Below, one piece after another: positions 35,014 to 44,302 of a DNA stretch of 64,000 bases (positions within the stretch are counted from its first letter, which is position 1; each line of letters starts with the position of its first letter). Position numbers and translations under genes: made by a program. The notes beneath the pieces were generated by a model that worked only from the letters and a program-made list of their open reading frames with translations, did not search any database and was not told the DNA's origin. Location: NCBI GenBank assembly GCA_963849635.1, contig CAWKIA010000041.1, positions 13,770-77,769 on the forward strand, read 5' to 3'. The stretch comes from CAVRUD01 sp963849635 (GTDB lineage: Bacteria > Chloroflexota > Chloroflexia > Thermomicrobiales > UBA6265).

Positions 35014-37497
35014 ATGATGGAGCGCGGCGCAGCGGACTCGGCCACGGCCGGGAGTGAACACCGTCACCTGACGGTGGTTCGCACGCCGCCGATTAGCCTG
35101 CCGACTCCCCTGACGCCACTCATCGCTCGCGAGCGGGAAACCGCAACACTCATCGAGTGGATTTGCCAAGAAAACGAGCGCCTGGTCACGTTGACCGGCC
35201 CCGGCGGAGTCGGTAAGACGCGTCTGGCTCTCCAGGTTGCCCGGGAGGTGGCCAACGAGTTTGGCGATGGCGTGTATTTCGTTGGATTGGCGGCCGTCAT
35301 CTCCCCGGCGCTGGTCCTACCGGCCATCGCACAGACGTTCGGCATGGCTGAGCCTGGCGGGGATTCAACGACGACTCGCCTCCGATCGTTCCTGCGCACG
35401 CGGCGACTCTTGCTTATCCTGGATAACTTCGAACACGTCGTTGATGCCGCACCCGAGGTGGCGGCATTGCTCTCCGATTGCCACCACCTGAGCATTCTCG
35501 TGACGTCGCGGGCGCTCCTCAGCATACGTGGGGAGAGGGCGTTCGCCGTGCAGCCGCTCGACATGCCGTCTCAGGGGATGGTTTCGGACGAACCGACCGC
35601 TGCCGTCCGCCTTTTCATGGACCGCGCTCGCGCGGTCCGGTTCGATATCCCAGACGACGCGGACACGACCCAGGCGGTCGCCGAAATATGTCGTCGTCTT
35701 GACGGGTTGCCTCTTGCGATCGAATTGGCGGCTGCGCGCGCTAACGTCTTGCAGCCGCGAGACCTCCTGGCGCGCCTGGCGCGGCGGTTGCCGATCCTGA
35801 CCGGTGGCCAGCGTGACCTGCCGCAGCGTCAGCGCACGATGCGGGACGCCATCGCCTGGAGCCACGATCTGCTCACCCTTGAGGAGCAGATCCTCTTCCG
35901 GCGGCTCGCGGTCTTCGGCGATGGCATCACGCTTGAGGCGGCGGAGTCCGTCTGCGTAGGGAGTGAGGAGCAGAACGGGTTCAGTCCCGCCAGTGGACAA
36001 ATCGGGGACATGACCGCCAGCGGGACGCGCGATGCACCAGGCATGCGACTGAATCCTGAGGCCATGCTCGATCTCCTCCAGTCACTCGTTGCCAAGAGCC
36101 TGGTTCGTTTTGACGCGGCGGGATCCCAACGGTTCGGCATGCTCGAGACGATCCGAGAGTACGCGACCGAGCAACTCCACGAGAGCGGTGAGACGGCCCC
36201 CACGCGGCGCCGCCACGCCATGTATATGCGGGCATTCGCCGAGCGCCACGCGTTCGTACCGTTTCTGCCATTCACCGCCGCGGACCTCACGTCCGTTGGC
36301 GCGGAACAGGGCAACTTCCACGCCGCCCTGCAGTGGCTTTCCGGAAGCGGTGAGCAAACCGAACTCGTTCATCTGGTCGCGGCCCTTGGCTGGTTCTGGT
36401 GGAGTGTCGGTCAGTGGACGGAAGAACGACCCTGGCTGGAACATGCCTGGGACTTGATCCAGGATGGACAAGTCGACGCTACTCCAATGGCAATCCCGCT
36501 CGTTCTCGCCACGACACTGACCGCCAGTGGCACCGATCTCGATCGCGCTGAGGCCATCATCGTGACTGCACTCGATCAGTGCCGCGCAACTGGAGACATA
36601 TACGGTCAGGCCGCTCTGCTTATCGTAGGCGGCTGGCGGCATCACCAGGCGGGTCGCCCAATGGTGGCGATCACCTGGCTGGAAGAAGCACTCACCATCG
36701 CTCAGGACGTGACCCCCCGTGGGCACGCCTCAGCGCTGCGCGCCTCGATTCTGAACAACCTCGGCGGGGCCGCACGTGCACTCCGGAAGCTTGGTGAGGC
36801 TGCCGAGTACCAAACGGAAGCGCTGCAAATCTGCCGGGAGATCGGATTCGTACGGGGCATCATTCGCAACTTGGTCGATCTCGGCTTTATTCACCTGTTT
36901 CGCGGTGACCCGGAGACCGCACGGAACTACCTTCAGGACGGACTTCGTCTCGTCCCAAATCAGGCCGAGCGTCGCTATGAATTGGCAGCCCTCGAAGGGC
37001 TGGCGGCGGTCTTTGCAGCCACCGCCCCTGAGCGATCGGGGCGGCTCTTTGGCGCACTCGAGGCCCTCAGCGAGTCCTCTGGTATCACCGAACATGGGCC
37101 ACTTGGGCAGGATGGTCATGAGCGCGCATATGTGGTCTGCCGGGCCGCTCTTGGATCCGACGGATTTGACGCTGCCTGGCAAGCTGGCCGCGCGCTCACT
37201 ATGGAAGACGCGATCAGCCTGGCGTTGGAGCCGCTCGCTCAGCCACCCGCGAGGTCCATATCGCTGACCCGGCGCGAGCGCGATGTCCTTCGCCTGGTGG
37301 TGGCGGGGTTGACCGATCCGCAGATCGGTGAGGCGCTCTTCCTTAGCGTGCGAACGGTCGAGAGCCATGTCGCGCGGCTGCTCGCCAAGCTGAATGTCCA
37401 CACCCGGGCCGCCGCGGTATCGGCCGCAATGGCCGCTGGATTGGTTGATCTTCCAACGGGGACATCTACAACAGATGCGGACGAGCCCTACACGTAG
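35014..37497 (+). CDS. NB-ARC ATPase / LuxR-type regulator (second)
   Basis: Regulator of 827 residues with the same architecture as the 30843-33299 protein: Walker A G-P-G-G-V-G-K-T-R (near residue 68), Walker B L-L-L-I-L-D-N-F, V-T-S-R-A, TPR-like middle, and a C-terminal LuxR helix-turn-helix with L-T-R-R-E-R-D-V-L and S-V-R-T-V-E-S-H-V-A. Intact. The ATG-ATG at 35014 lacks a clear ribosome-binding site. The next gene, 295 bp downstream on the same strand, is another FIDDC protein, mirroring the arrangement on the other side. Confidence 0.8.
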   Translation: MMERGAADSATAGSEHRHLTVVRTPPISLPTPLTPLIARERETATLIEWICQENERLVTLTGPGGVGKTRLALQVAREVANEFGDGVYFVGLAAVISPALVLPAIAQTFGMAEPGGDSTTTRLRSFLRTRRLLLILDNFEHVVDAAPEVAALLSDCHHLSILVTSRALLSIRGERAFAVQPLDMPSQGMVSDEPTAAVRLFMDRARAVRFDIPDDADTTQAVAEICRRLDGLPLAIELAAARANVLQPRDLLARLARRLPILTGGQRDLPQRQRTMRDAIAWSHDLLTLEEQILFRRLAVFGDGITLEAAESVCVGSEEQNGFSPASGQIGDMTASGTRDAPGMRLNPEAMLDLLQSLVAKSLVRFDAAGSQRFGMLETIREYATEQLHESGETAPTRRRHAMYMRAFAERHAFVPFLPFTAADLTSVGAEQGNFHAALQWLSGSGEQTELVHLVAALGWFWWSVGQWTEERPWLEHAWDLIQDGQVDATPMAIPLVLATTLTASGTDLDRAEAIIVTALDQCRATGDIYGQAALLIVGGWRHHQAGRPMVAITWLEEALTIAQDVTPRGHASALRASILNNLGGAARALRKLGEAAEYQTEALQICREIGFVRGIIRNLVDLGFIHLFRGDPETARNYLQDGLRLVPNQAERRYELAALEGLAAVFAATAPERSGRLFGALEALSESSGITEHGPLGQDGHERAYVVCRAALGSDGFDAAWQAGRALTMEDAISLALEPLAQPPARSISLTRRERDVLRLVVAGLTDPQIGEALFLSVRTVESHVARLLAKLNVHTRAAAVSAAMAAGLVDLPTGTSTTDADEPYT

Positions 37498-37555
37498 CAT
37501 TTTTGACTTCCTTAGCACCAGGACGGAGTGCGGTCGAGAGGCATCCGTAGCTCGG

Positions 37556-37608
37556 TTCAGTACCGCCCCGCTACCAGGTCAGTACAACCCCTCCACAAAG
37601 TTCAGTAC
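37556..37608 (+). promoter_or_regulatory. Three phased TCAGTAC direct repeats
   Basis: Direct repeats ttcagtac (37556-37563), gtcagtac (37578-37585) and ttcagtac (37601-37608) are spaced by 22 and 23 bases, two turns of the helix. They lie about 185 bases upstream of the FIDDC gene at 37792 and just after the LuxR-type gene. Such phased heptamers are the usual target of SARP/AfsR-like activators; binding by the neighbouring regulator is inferred. Confidence 0.55.
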
Positions 37609-37791
37609 ATGTACGCTAGTGCGCCCCCAGCCTGAGTCATAGGCTTATTCCGTACCGCATTCATCGCGATCACCGACAACCGCGCGGCGAGGCCGCCGGA
37701 AGCGGCGACACCTGTCGCCCGCGTGGGATCGGCGTGTGCCGCGACGAGGCGGATCTGTCGGTTGGCTGTTGCGTTGCTGGGAGGATGCACC

Positions 37792-38646
37792 ATGGACTCG
37801 ACCCGATTCGATCATTTCGCCAAGCTCTTTGCCGATCGCCGTCTCTCACGTCGGGAGGCCATCCAGAAGGCGGGTGTCGGGATCGCCGCCACGGGTCTGG
37901 CCGCCGCCGGAGTGGGTAGCGCCGCTGGCGCAGGATGCGACGCCTGCGCCGAGCGACCTGCCGGACGCGGACGACGCCGGCAGCGGCCCGGCGATGCTCT
38001 TCCTCCAGTCGTTCAAGTCTGGTTCGATCGCCCCAAAGGATGGGGACAAGGGACGCTACGTCCTGACGCTCGAACAGGGACTCGGCCAAACCATCTTCTT
38101 CTCAGATCGTCCTGAGCGCATCGTTGGTGCCACCCCGACCGACCAGTTCCTCGGCGCCCTTGGCTTTGTCGAGAGCAATCCGCCGAATGCCGCGCTCGTC
38201 GTCGAGACGGCTCCGGGTGAGGTCGATATCGCGGTCGTCGAGCTCTACAGCCCGGTCTTCGATCCGGACAGCCCGGGTGTCACCTACGAGATCGAGGTCC
38301 TGAAGAACTGGGAAGAGTCCCTGGAGATGGGCTTCCAGGAGGCGCCGACCGACCTGGCGACGCTGGCACCGTCTTTCGGCGCCGCCCAGCTCTTCATCGA
38401 CGATTGCCCGGACGCCACGATGTACTGCACTCCAGCGCCGGCAACGTCGGCAGCATCCCGAACGGCGAACACGGCGGCTTCTGCTACTCCTGGGGCGATG
38501 TTGCCTGCCTGCCATGCCGGCCAGACTACAGCTACAGCAATGCGCTTACCTACTGGAACGGGCAGTGCAATCAGCGCTTCGCTGCCTGCAACGGTCAGTG
38601 CCACGTTTCAAACCTGTGCAGCTGGAGCCTCAACTGCCCGAACTAG
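37792..38646 (+). CDS. FIDDC-family exported Cys-rich protein (P10, frameshifted)
   Basis: Plus-strand member outside the array, about 284 residues after repair. ATG at 37792 has GGGAGG 7 bases upstream. Signal: F-D-H-F-A-K-L-F-A-D-R-R-L-S-R-R. The frame breaks near 37925 and again near 38435. Core: F-L-Q-S-F-K-S-G, F-F-S-D-R-P-E-R-I-V-G, L-F-I-D-D-C. The tail C-L-P-C, Y-W-N-G-Q-C-N, C-N-G-Q-C is closest to P4. The stop codon TAG at 38644-38646 shares its TA with the IS insertion site. Confidence 0.7.
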
Positions 38647-40104
38647 TGGGTCAGTTGCCATGAGTGTTGCCTATCGCGGGAAGGGCGGGGAATGCGCGTG
38701 GTGCGGTGACCCGCCGTGGGGTGGGAGGAACCGGAGGTCGCTCGCGATGGCCCCGCCCGCAGAAGACCCCGTTGCGCCCGCTGACCGATCCGAACGCACG
38801 CGTCCTGGCGCAGGTCGCCCGCGCGCCGCAGCCGAGCGCGCCGACCGCGTCGCCCGCGCCAAGGCGCTGCTGGCGGTCGCCGACGGCGCCACCTTCGCCG
38901 CCGCCGCCCGCGCCGCCGGCCGCCGCTCCGGCGACGCCGTGGCCAAGCTGGTGGCCCGCTTCAACGCCGACGGGCTGGCCGCCCTCGACCGCCCGCCACG
39001 GCGGGCGGCCCGCCGGTCCAGTACGGTCCCGAGCGAAGCCGACGCGCATCCTGCGCGAGGCGCGCCGGCCGCCCGACCGGGACGCGGACGGGACCGCCAC
39101 CTGGTCGCTGACCACGCTGCAACGGGCGCTGCGGACGCGCCCCGGACGGGCTGCCCACGGTCAGCACCTTCACCATCCTCCGGGTCCTGCACGAGGCCGG
39201 GCTGCAGCTGGCAGGAGAACCGCACTTGGTGCGAGACCGGGCGTGGTCCAGCGCAGACGCAAAGCCGGGCGTGGTCGAGGTGATCGATCCCGCGACCGCG
39301 GCAAAAAGGGGGTGATCGAGCGGGCCTACCGCACGGCCGAGGCGCTGGGCATCCCGCTCTGGTGCCAGGATGAGGCCGGACCCTACCAGGCGATCCCGCA
39401 GCCGGGCGCCTCCTGGCAGCCGATCGGGCTGCCGGCCCACCGCCCGCACGAGTACGTCCGCGGCGGCACCGCCAAACTGCTGACGCTGTTCCGGCCGGCG
39501 ACGGGGGAGGTGCGGGCCGCAGCCGGTGGCGCGCGCCCCGAACGCCGTGCTCCACCCCTGGCTGCAGCAGGAAGTGGCGCGCGCATCCTGGCCGACGCTG
39601 CCGCCGCCCGATCCGACCGCGCCCGGTCGCCGGGCGGCGCGCCTGGTGGTGGGGCGAGGGCGATCCCCCGGCCTGGCTGGCCGAGCTGCCGCCGGTGCGG
39701 CTGCTGCTGGTCTGGGACAATCTGGCCGGGCACCGCACCCCGGCGCTGGTCGACTGGCTGGTGGCGCGGGGCGTCTGGCCGCTGCTTCACCCCGCTGGGC
39801 GGGTCGTGGCTGAACCTGGCCGAGTCGGTGCAGCGCATCCTGGTGCGGCGGGCGCTGGACGGGCAGCACCCGACGAGCGCCGCAGGAGGTGATGGCCTGG
39901 CTGGCCGACGCAGGTGGCGGGCTGGAACGCCGATCCGACCCCGTTCGTCTGGGGCGGCAAGCGGGCGGCGCGGCGGCAGCGGGCGCGGGAGCGGCGGCAT
40001 GCCCTGGGCGGGTCCGGCGGCTACACCCGCCGCCCGATCCGGCGGCGTCGCCCGGGCGGCCTCCCGCCATTTCCCATAGGCAACACTCATGACAACTGAC
40101 CCAC
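38646..40104 (+). mobile_element. IS630-like insertion sequence
   Basis: A 1459-bp element bounded by inverted ends: left gtgggtcagttgccatgagt, right (reverse complement) gtgggtcagttgtcatgagt, matching over about 28 bases. It is flanked by TA on both sides (38644-38645 and 40105-40106), the TA duplication expected for the IS630/mariner group. It carries one DDE transposase. The GC content is higher than the neighbouring DNA. Confidence 0.8.
38747..40099 (+). pseudogene. IS630-family transposase, frameshifted
   Basis: DDE transposase split over several frames. The N-terminal helix-turn-helix reads A-A-A-A-R-A-A-G-R-R-S-G-D-A-V in the first frame from ATG 38747 (GGAGG 9 bases upstream). Later parts hold the catalytic residues: D in W-C-Q-D-E-A-G-P-Y, D in L-L-V-W-D-N-L-A-G-H and E in S-W-L-N-L-A-E-S-V-Q. 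The C-terminal end P-T-P-F-V-W-G-G-K-R-A-A-R-R is typical. At least four indels separate these blocks, so the copy as read is inactive. Confidence 0.75.
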
Positions 40105-40148
40105 TAGGCGCCAGGCGTGATGCCCCGGACGCGCATTCAGGCACAAGC

Positions 40149-40176
40149 ACGCCGGCTGGATTGCTTCAGCCGGCGT
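40149..40176 (-). terminator. Hairpin downstream of cupin gene
   Basis: acgccggctg / cagccggcgt, a 10-bp perfect stem with an 8-base loop, lies about 70 bases past the stop of the minus-strand cupin gene and could also terminate read-through from the IS side. Confidence 0.55.
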
Positions 40177-40243
40177 CCGCGGACGACCGTCGCACCAACA
40201 GCCGTTTTCGCGACGGCGGTCGCACCAGGGCAACCGACTCGAC

Positions 40244-40754
40244 CTAGTCGAGCGGGCCGAACGGCGGCCGGTCCGATGGCAGCGTGACCGTGTCGAGGAG
40301 GCGCTCGTTGAGCGCGGTCATCGCCTCGAGTGACGCCTCGCCACCCTCCGCCCGCAGCTCTCCGAGGGCCTCGAAAACGTCTTCGATCCCGGATGGCGTG
40401 AAGAAGGTCAACTGCCGGGCCGGCTCGAGCCCCGCGTTCCAGAACGTGTGGACCACCCCGTGCGGCACGAAGACGAACGAGCCGGCCGGGAGGATGTGGG
40501 TCGCGTCGCCGACCAGGAAGGTCATTTCGCCCGCGAGGACGTAGAAGGATTCGTCCCCGGTCCGGTGGAGATGGACGGGCGGACCGGCCATGCGGGGTCC
40601 CAGGGTCGCCTCGTAGACGGTCAGGGTGCCGCCGCTGTGCCGCCCCTCCGCTTTCAGCACGACGCTTGTCATTCGGAATCTGGCGCCCCTCGCCGGGCCT
40701 GCGGACAACCGCCGCGAGCGGAGTGGGGTCGACGTCGCTCAAGCTATTAGCCAT
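40244..40754 (-). CDS. Cupin-domain protein (one frameshift)
   Basis: Single-domain cupin of about 169 residues. ATG at 40754 follows GGAGGAAACTCC and begins M-A-N-S-L-S-D-V-D-P. One base is off near 40690 (P-G-E-G then R-F-R-M-T-S). Metal-binding residues are visible in P-P-V-H-L-H and the matching E of D-E-S-F-Y-V-L-A-G-E, with a later H in P-H-G-V-V-H-T-F. Function cannot be assigned from the fold. Confidence 0.7.
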
Positions 40755-41117
40755 GGAGTTTCCTCCTCCGCCCGGTTGTGCGCACCCGTCGCCGCGACGG
40801 ACACCCGGCCAGCGTTCCCGTAGCATACACCCACCGAACCGACCCGCCGTCGCCGCTTCCACAGGGGGGTGACTATCCGTTCGTGGCCGTCGTCGTCGCG
40901 TAGCCGATCTCGCGCTGAAGCCACGCCGGCAGACTCTTCCACACACCGACAGGGAACTGGGCGTACAGATAGCCGTCTGTCATGCGCTGGAGAATCTAAA
41001 CCTGACCCGCGCCTATATGTCGGCTCATTGCACGGTGACTTGGTCCTCTCGGAAGCGGTCGGTAACCAACTCCTACCCATTGTTCTATTGCCATTGAGCA
41101 ATGGAATCTGATCAACG
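40755..41117. other. Intergenic region with a 36-codon frame
   Basis: No recognised gene. On the minus strand a short frame at 40873-40983 reads M-T-D-G-Y-L-Y-A-Q-F-P-V-G-V-W-K-S-L, with natural-looking composition but no ribosome-binding site. It may be the end of a lost gene. The region lies between the cupin gene and the tRNA fragment. Confidence 0.3.
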
Positions 41118-41143
41118 AAGAAATCCCGGAAGAATCCGGGGTT
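41118..41143 (-). terminator. Terminator of the lost tRNA gene
   Basis: cccgga-ttct-tccggg followed by atttctt on the minus strand: a 6-bp G/C stem and T-rich tail, directly after the CCA end of the tRNA fragment. Confidence 0.55.
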
Positions 41144-41147
41144 TCCA

Positions 41148-41180
41148 TGGAGCGGATGACGGGATTCGAACCCGCGACAT
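41148..41180 (-). pseudogene. 3' fragment of a tRNA gene (tRNA-Gly like)
   Basis: The minus strand reads gcggg-ttcgaat-cccgt (complete T arm), then catccgc-t-cca: the acceptor 3' strand, discriminator and encoded CCA. The matching 5' half (gcggatg...) and the anticodon arm are absent; instead the sequence joins the end of the succinate dehydrogenase anchor gene. The acceptor sequence fits a bacterial tRNA-Gly. A 3' tRNA remnant is the usual footprint of an integrative element or of a deletion. Confidence 0.65.
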
Positions 41181-41194
41181 TCTGAGCAGGAAGC

Positions 41195-42085
41195 CTACAA
41201 CTCCGCGGCGAAGATGATGATCGCGCTGGGGATGGTCAGGACGATTGAGCCGATCAAGGCGCCCCAGAAGAGCTGGCGTTCGCGGCGGGTGCCCATCTCC
41301 CAGAAGTCGATCAGGGCGATCCGGATGCCGTTCAGGGTGTGGTAGATCACCGCGCCGACCAGGGCGATCTCCATCGGGAGCAGGAAGACGTTGCCGTACA
41401 CCTCGACGGAGTCATCGTAGACCTCGGGACCGAGGCCGATGAGCATGATGTCGATGATGTGGATGATCAGGAAGAAGAGGACGCCGATGCCGGTCGCGCG
41501 GTGCAGGGCCCAGGCGTACTGGCCGATGTCGCCGTTGTAGACCGGGACGCTCCCGGCCCGCAGCGAGCGGAGCACCCAGACTACCAAGGCCAGCGCCCCC
41601 ACGTAGGTGACGACGGCGAAGACGAAGAGGGCGCCGCCGAGTATGTCGGCGATCCAGAAGGCGTCGGCCAGGGGGCCGTCGTTCTGGAGCATCGTCTCTT
41701 CATTAAAGGTGAAAATGGTGATCGAGCCGAGGCCGGTGAAGACGATGCCGACGACAAAGAGCGCGGCCATGGCGAAGGCCTGCCAGCCCGCCCTGCGCAC
41801 GTAGTCGGCGATGGAATAGCGCAGGCCGATCAGCCCGTGCCAGAGCGCCAAGATGAGGAGTACCCAGTCGAAGGTGCGCCAGAGGGGGTTGGCCCAGCGG
41901 TCGGAGACGAAGTCGGCGGTGGTGTCCGAGGGGACATTCAGGTAGTGGGTAATGAAGAGATGGCCCAGGGCGAGGAAGATGAGACTGATGCCGGAGACCC
42001 GGAGGAAATACCAGGCCAGCCGGTCGGTACCGGGAATCATCGCCCCGTAGCCGGAACGGGCCCGTTCCGAAATGATCGACGCCAT
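41195..42085 (-). CDS. Fused succinate dehydrogenase cytochrome b/anchor (SdhC-SdhD)
   Basis: Membrane anchor of succinate dehydrogenase, 296 residues, intact. Two homologous-looking three-helix modules: the first with L-R-V-S-G-I-S-L-I-F-L-A-L-G-H (SdhD-like) and the second with H-R-A-T-G-I-G-V-L-F-F-L-I-I-H (SdhC-like), each with a likely heme-ligand His. ATG at 42085 follows GGGGAGA. The fusion of the two anchors is seen; the flavoprotein and iron-sulfur subunits are not in the window. It ends 15 bases from the tRNA remnant, which may explain why sdhA/sdhB do not follow. Confidence 0.75.
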   Translation of the reverse strand: MASIISERARSGYGAMIPGTDRLAWYFLRVSGISLIFLALGHLFITHYLNVPSDTTADFVSDRWANPLWRTFDWVLLILALWHGLIGLRYSIADYVRRAGWQAFAMAALFVVGIVFTGLGSITIFTFNEETMLQNDGPLADAFWIADILGGALFVFAVVTYVGALALVVWVLRSLRAGSVPVYNGDIGQYAWALHRATGIGVLFFLIIHIIDIMLIGLGPEVYDDSVEVYGNVFLLPMEIALVGAVIYHTLNGIRIALIDFWEMGTRRERQLFWGALIGSIVLTIPSAIIIFAAEL

Positions 42086-42414
42086 CTGTCTCCCCAACCC
42101 CGTGCCAAGATCGGCCCGCCGCAGTCCGGGCCGGCGATCGTCCACACCACGCGGCGACATTGTACGCGGCCCCGCCGCGCTGTGGACGTGGTGTATGCGG
42201 TGATTTGGCGGGAGATACGTGCGCCGGTGCCGGGCTCAATGTGGTGGGGCACTCGTCGCGAGGGGTGGTGCCGTCTTCCTGCCGCCCCTAGTTAGAGGGA
42301 TTGAAATCCCGGGCTACCTCTCGGAAGTCCCTTCGGGACTGGGACCGGGGTGGGCGGACATGCCCGGGAACACGATCAACCCCCGGTGGGGTTTCGTAGG
42401 TTTAGCGCCGGGTT
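42086..42414. repeat. Intergenic repeat with cgccgggtttcaacccggcg hairpin
   Basis: A 329-bp gap without a gene. It contains several self-complementary units: gaagtcccttcgggactggg and, near 42400-42425, a perfect 20-bp palindrome-type hairpin (cgccgggttt/caacccggcg), a unit that recurs in intergenic DNA of related genomes. It may terminate the deacetylase gene. Confidence 0.5.
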
Positions 42415-44163
42415 TCAACCCGGCGTACCCGCAACCCGGCGGCGACGTCGCTGGGCGACCGCCTGCGGCGGATCGTTCAACACCGCCGCCGATGGGAGTG
42501 AGATATCGGTGCTGGATGCCTCCTCGGTGGTCGTCGGGAGGCCGCCGTTGGCAGCTGGGGTACCGCAAGGGGCCTCCAACTGAGGGACGGTGACGAAGGT
42601 GTAGCCCCGATCGCGCAGGGTGGCGATGATGCGAGGCAGCGCCTGACCGGTAGATGCTCCGGTCGTTGGGCCGTCGAGGTGGAGCTCGATGATGGCGCCG
42701 TCGTAGGCGCCGTTGACCACCCGATCGTAGACCTGGTCCTCGGTGACATCGGCCGACCAGTCGTCGGCCGTGACCTGCCAACCGACTGGCACATAGCCTT
42801 CGGATGCCACCACCGCCCGCACCCGGTCGTCGATGGTGCCGGCATAGGGGGTGAACCATCTTGCCGGCGGCCGGCCCATCGCTGTGGTCAACGCTTCTTC
42901 GGCCGCCTCGATCTCTCTCCGCACCTGGTCGTCGCCGGAGGTCGTCAGGTTGATGGCGTTATAGCCGTGGCTGCCAATAATGAAACCGTCGTCGATGATC
43001 CGCTGGAAGCTCTCGGGGAAGCGCTCCGGCCACCAGCCCATGACGAACATCGTCGCCGGCACCTCTTCGCTCTCCAGGGTGCTGAGGACGCTGTCGTCGG
43101 CATCGTTGCCGATGCCGACGTTGAAGATCAGGGCGATCCGGTTGCAGCCGGTTGTCCCCTGGAAGAAGTTGACCGCTTCGCCCGGGGAGATCACCCGGTA
43201 CATACGCTCGATAACGACGCCGCTGGTCTCGCCTACCGCGGCAAGTCGGTGCCGGCCGAACTCGCTCTTGCCCGGCACTTCGAGGTCCACTGAGGCCGCG
43301 CCTTCGTCAGAGACCGTGACCGTGCGCAGCGTGCTGTAGTCGTCGCCCTCGACGCCATACCAGCGCAATGCGACCTTCTCGCCGGCGCGGTAGCCGGAGA
43401 CGTCGATCGACAGGCCGTCGCCGCGCTCGCCCAGGACGGTCTCTACGGTCATGCGCGGGTTGGTGACGCGCAGGTGGACCGTTACCGCGCGCTCGTCGCT
43501 GTCGGAGGCCCGAGCGTACCAGTTGCCGGGGCGCACGTCCGGGACCGGGAAGGTGACCTCACCGGTTCCTCCGGCCGACGGTTCGAACGATGATTGCGGA
43601 CCGCTTGATCCCTTCCCAGTAGACCTTGACGGTCTTGCCCGGCTCGAAGCCGGAGCAGGTCAGCGTCAGCGGTTGGTCGGGGACGGCGGCCTCGTCCGAT
43701 ACGGCGCACTCCGGGTCAGAGGATGCTGAAAACGTTGGCTCCGGTGTGGTCGTTGGGGGCAGAGTTGGGACCGGGGTAGCGGTTGCCGCCGGGGTGGGGG
43801 TATTGGCCTTGGGGGTCGGTGTCGCGGTGGCCGCCGGGGGGACGCTGGTGGCGTCATCGGTGGACGCGACGGCGTGACAGTTGGCGTGGCAGTTGGCCTG
43901 GCAGTTGGCGTGGCAGTTGGCGTCTGATCGGCAACCTGGGAGAGTAGGAAATCGGTATCTGGGCCATCGCCGGCGGAGGAGCCCGAGTCCGGACTACCGC
44001 CACCGACTACCGCGGCGGTCGGGGTCGGATTGGGGTCGTTGCTCTGGGCGCTGACCCACACCCCGAGGGGGGCGCCGATCAGAATCATGACGAGGCCGGC
44101 CACGGTCATTCTGGCCGTGCTCCAGCCCCGCTGGACTCGCATTCCCCGTTGCCGTGTGAACAC
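42415..44163 (-). CDS. Polysaccharide deacetylase-like exported protein (frameshifted, degenerate)
   Basis: About 580 residues after repair. The N-terminus has a membrane segment (A-G-L-V-M-I-L-I-G-A-P-L-G-V-W-V), then a Pro/Thr linker (T-P-T-A-T-P-T-A-R-P) encoded by 12-base tandem repeats at 43876-43922, then beta-sandwich modules and a NodB fold from about 43160 to 42560. The metal-binding motifs are altered: the TFDDG motif is F-N-V-G and the His-rich motif is S-H-G-Y-N, so deacetylase activity is doubtful. Breaks lie near 43600 and 43850. GTG at 44163 has GAGGAA upstream. Confidence 0.65.
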
Positions 44164-44302
44164 CAGGATTCCTCGACCCCCACGACCGATTAACTGGACC
44201 CATTATGCCCCGAGTGTACCAGCGTACTGGGGAAAAGAACGCGAATTGTTGCCGTTCTGGGGGAGGGGACCAGGACCGTTGGGGGGGCGGGTGTTGTCCG
44301 CG

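Noticed and set aside
37556..37608. CRISPR-like repeats
   Set aside because: Only three 7-8-base units with 14-15-base spacers and no cas genes; they fit an operator, not a CRISPR array.
43876..43922. 12-base tandem repeats as a separate element
   Set aside because: They translate in frame to the Thr/Pro linker of the deacetylase-like protein, so they are coding.
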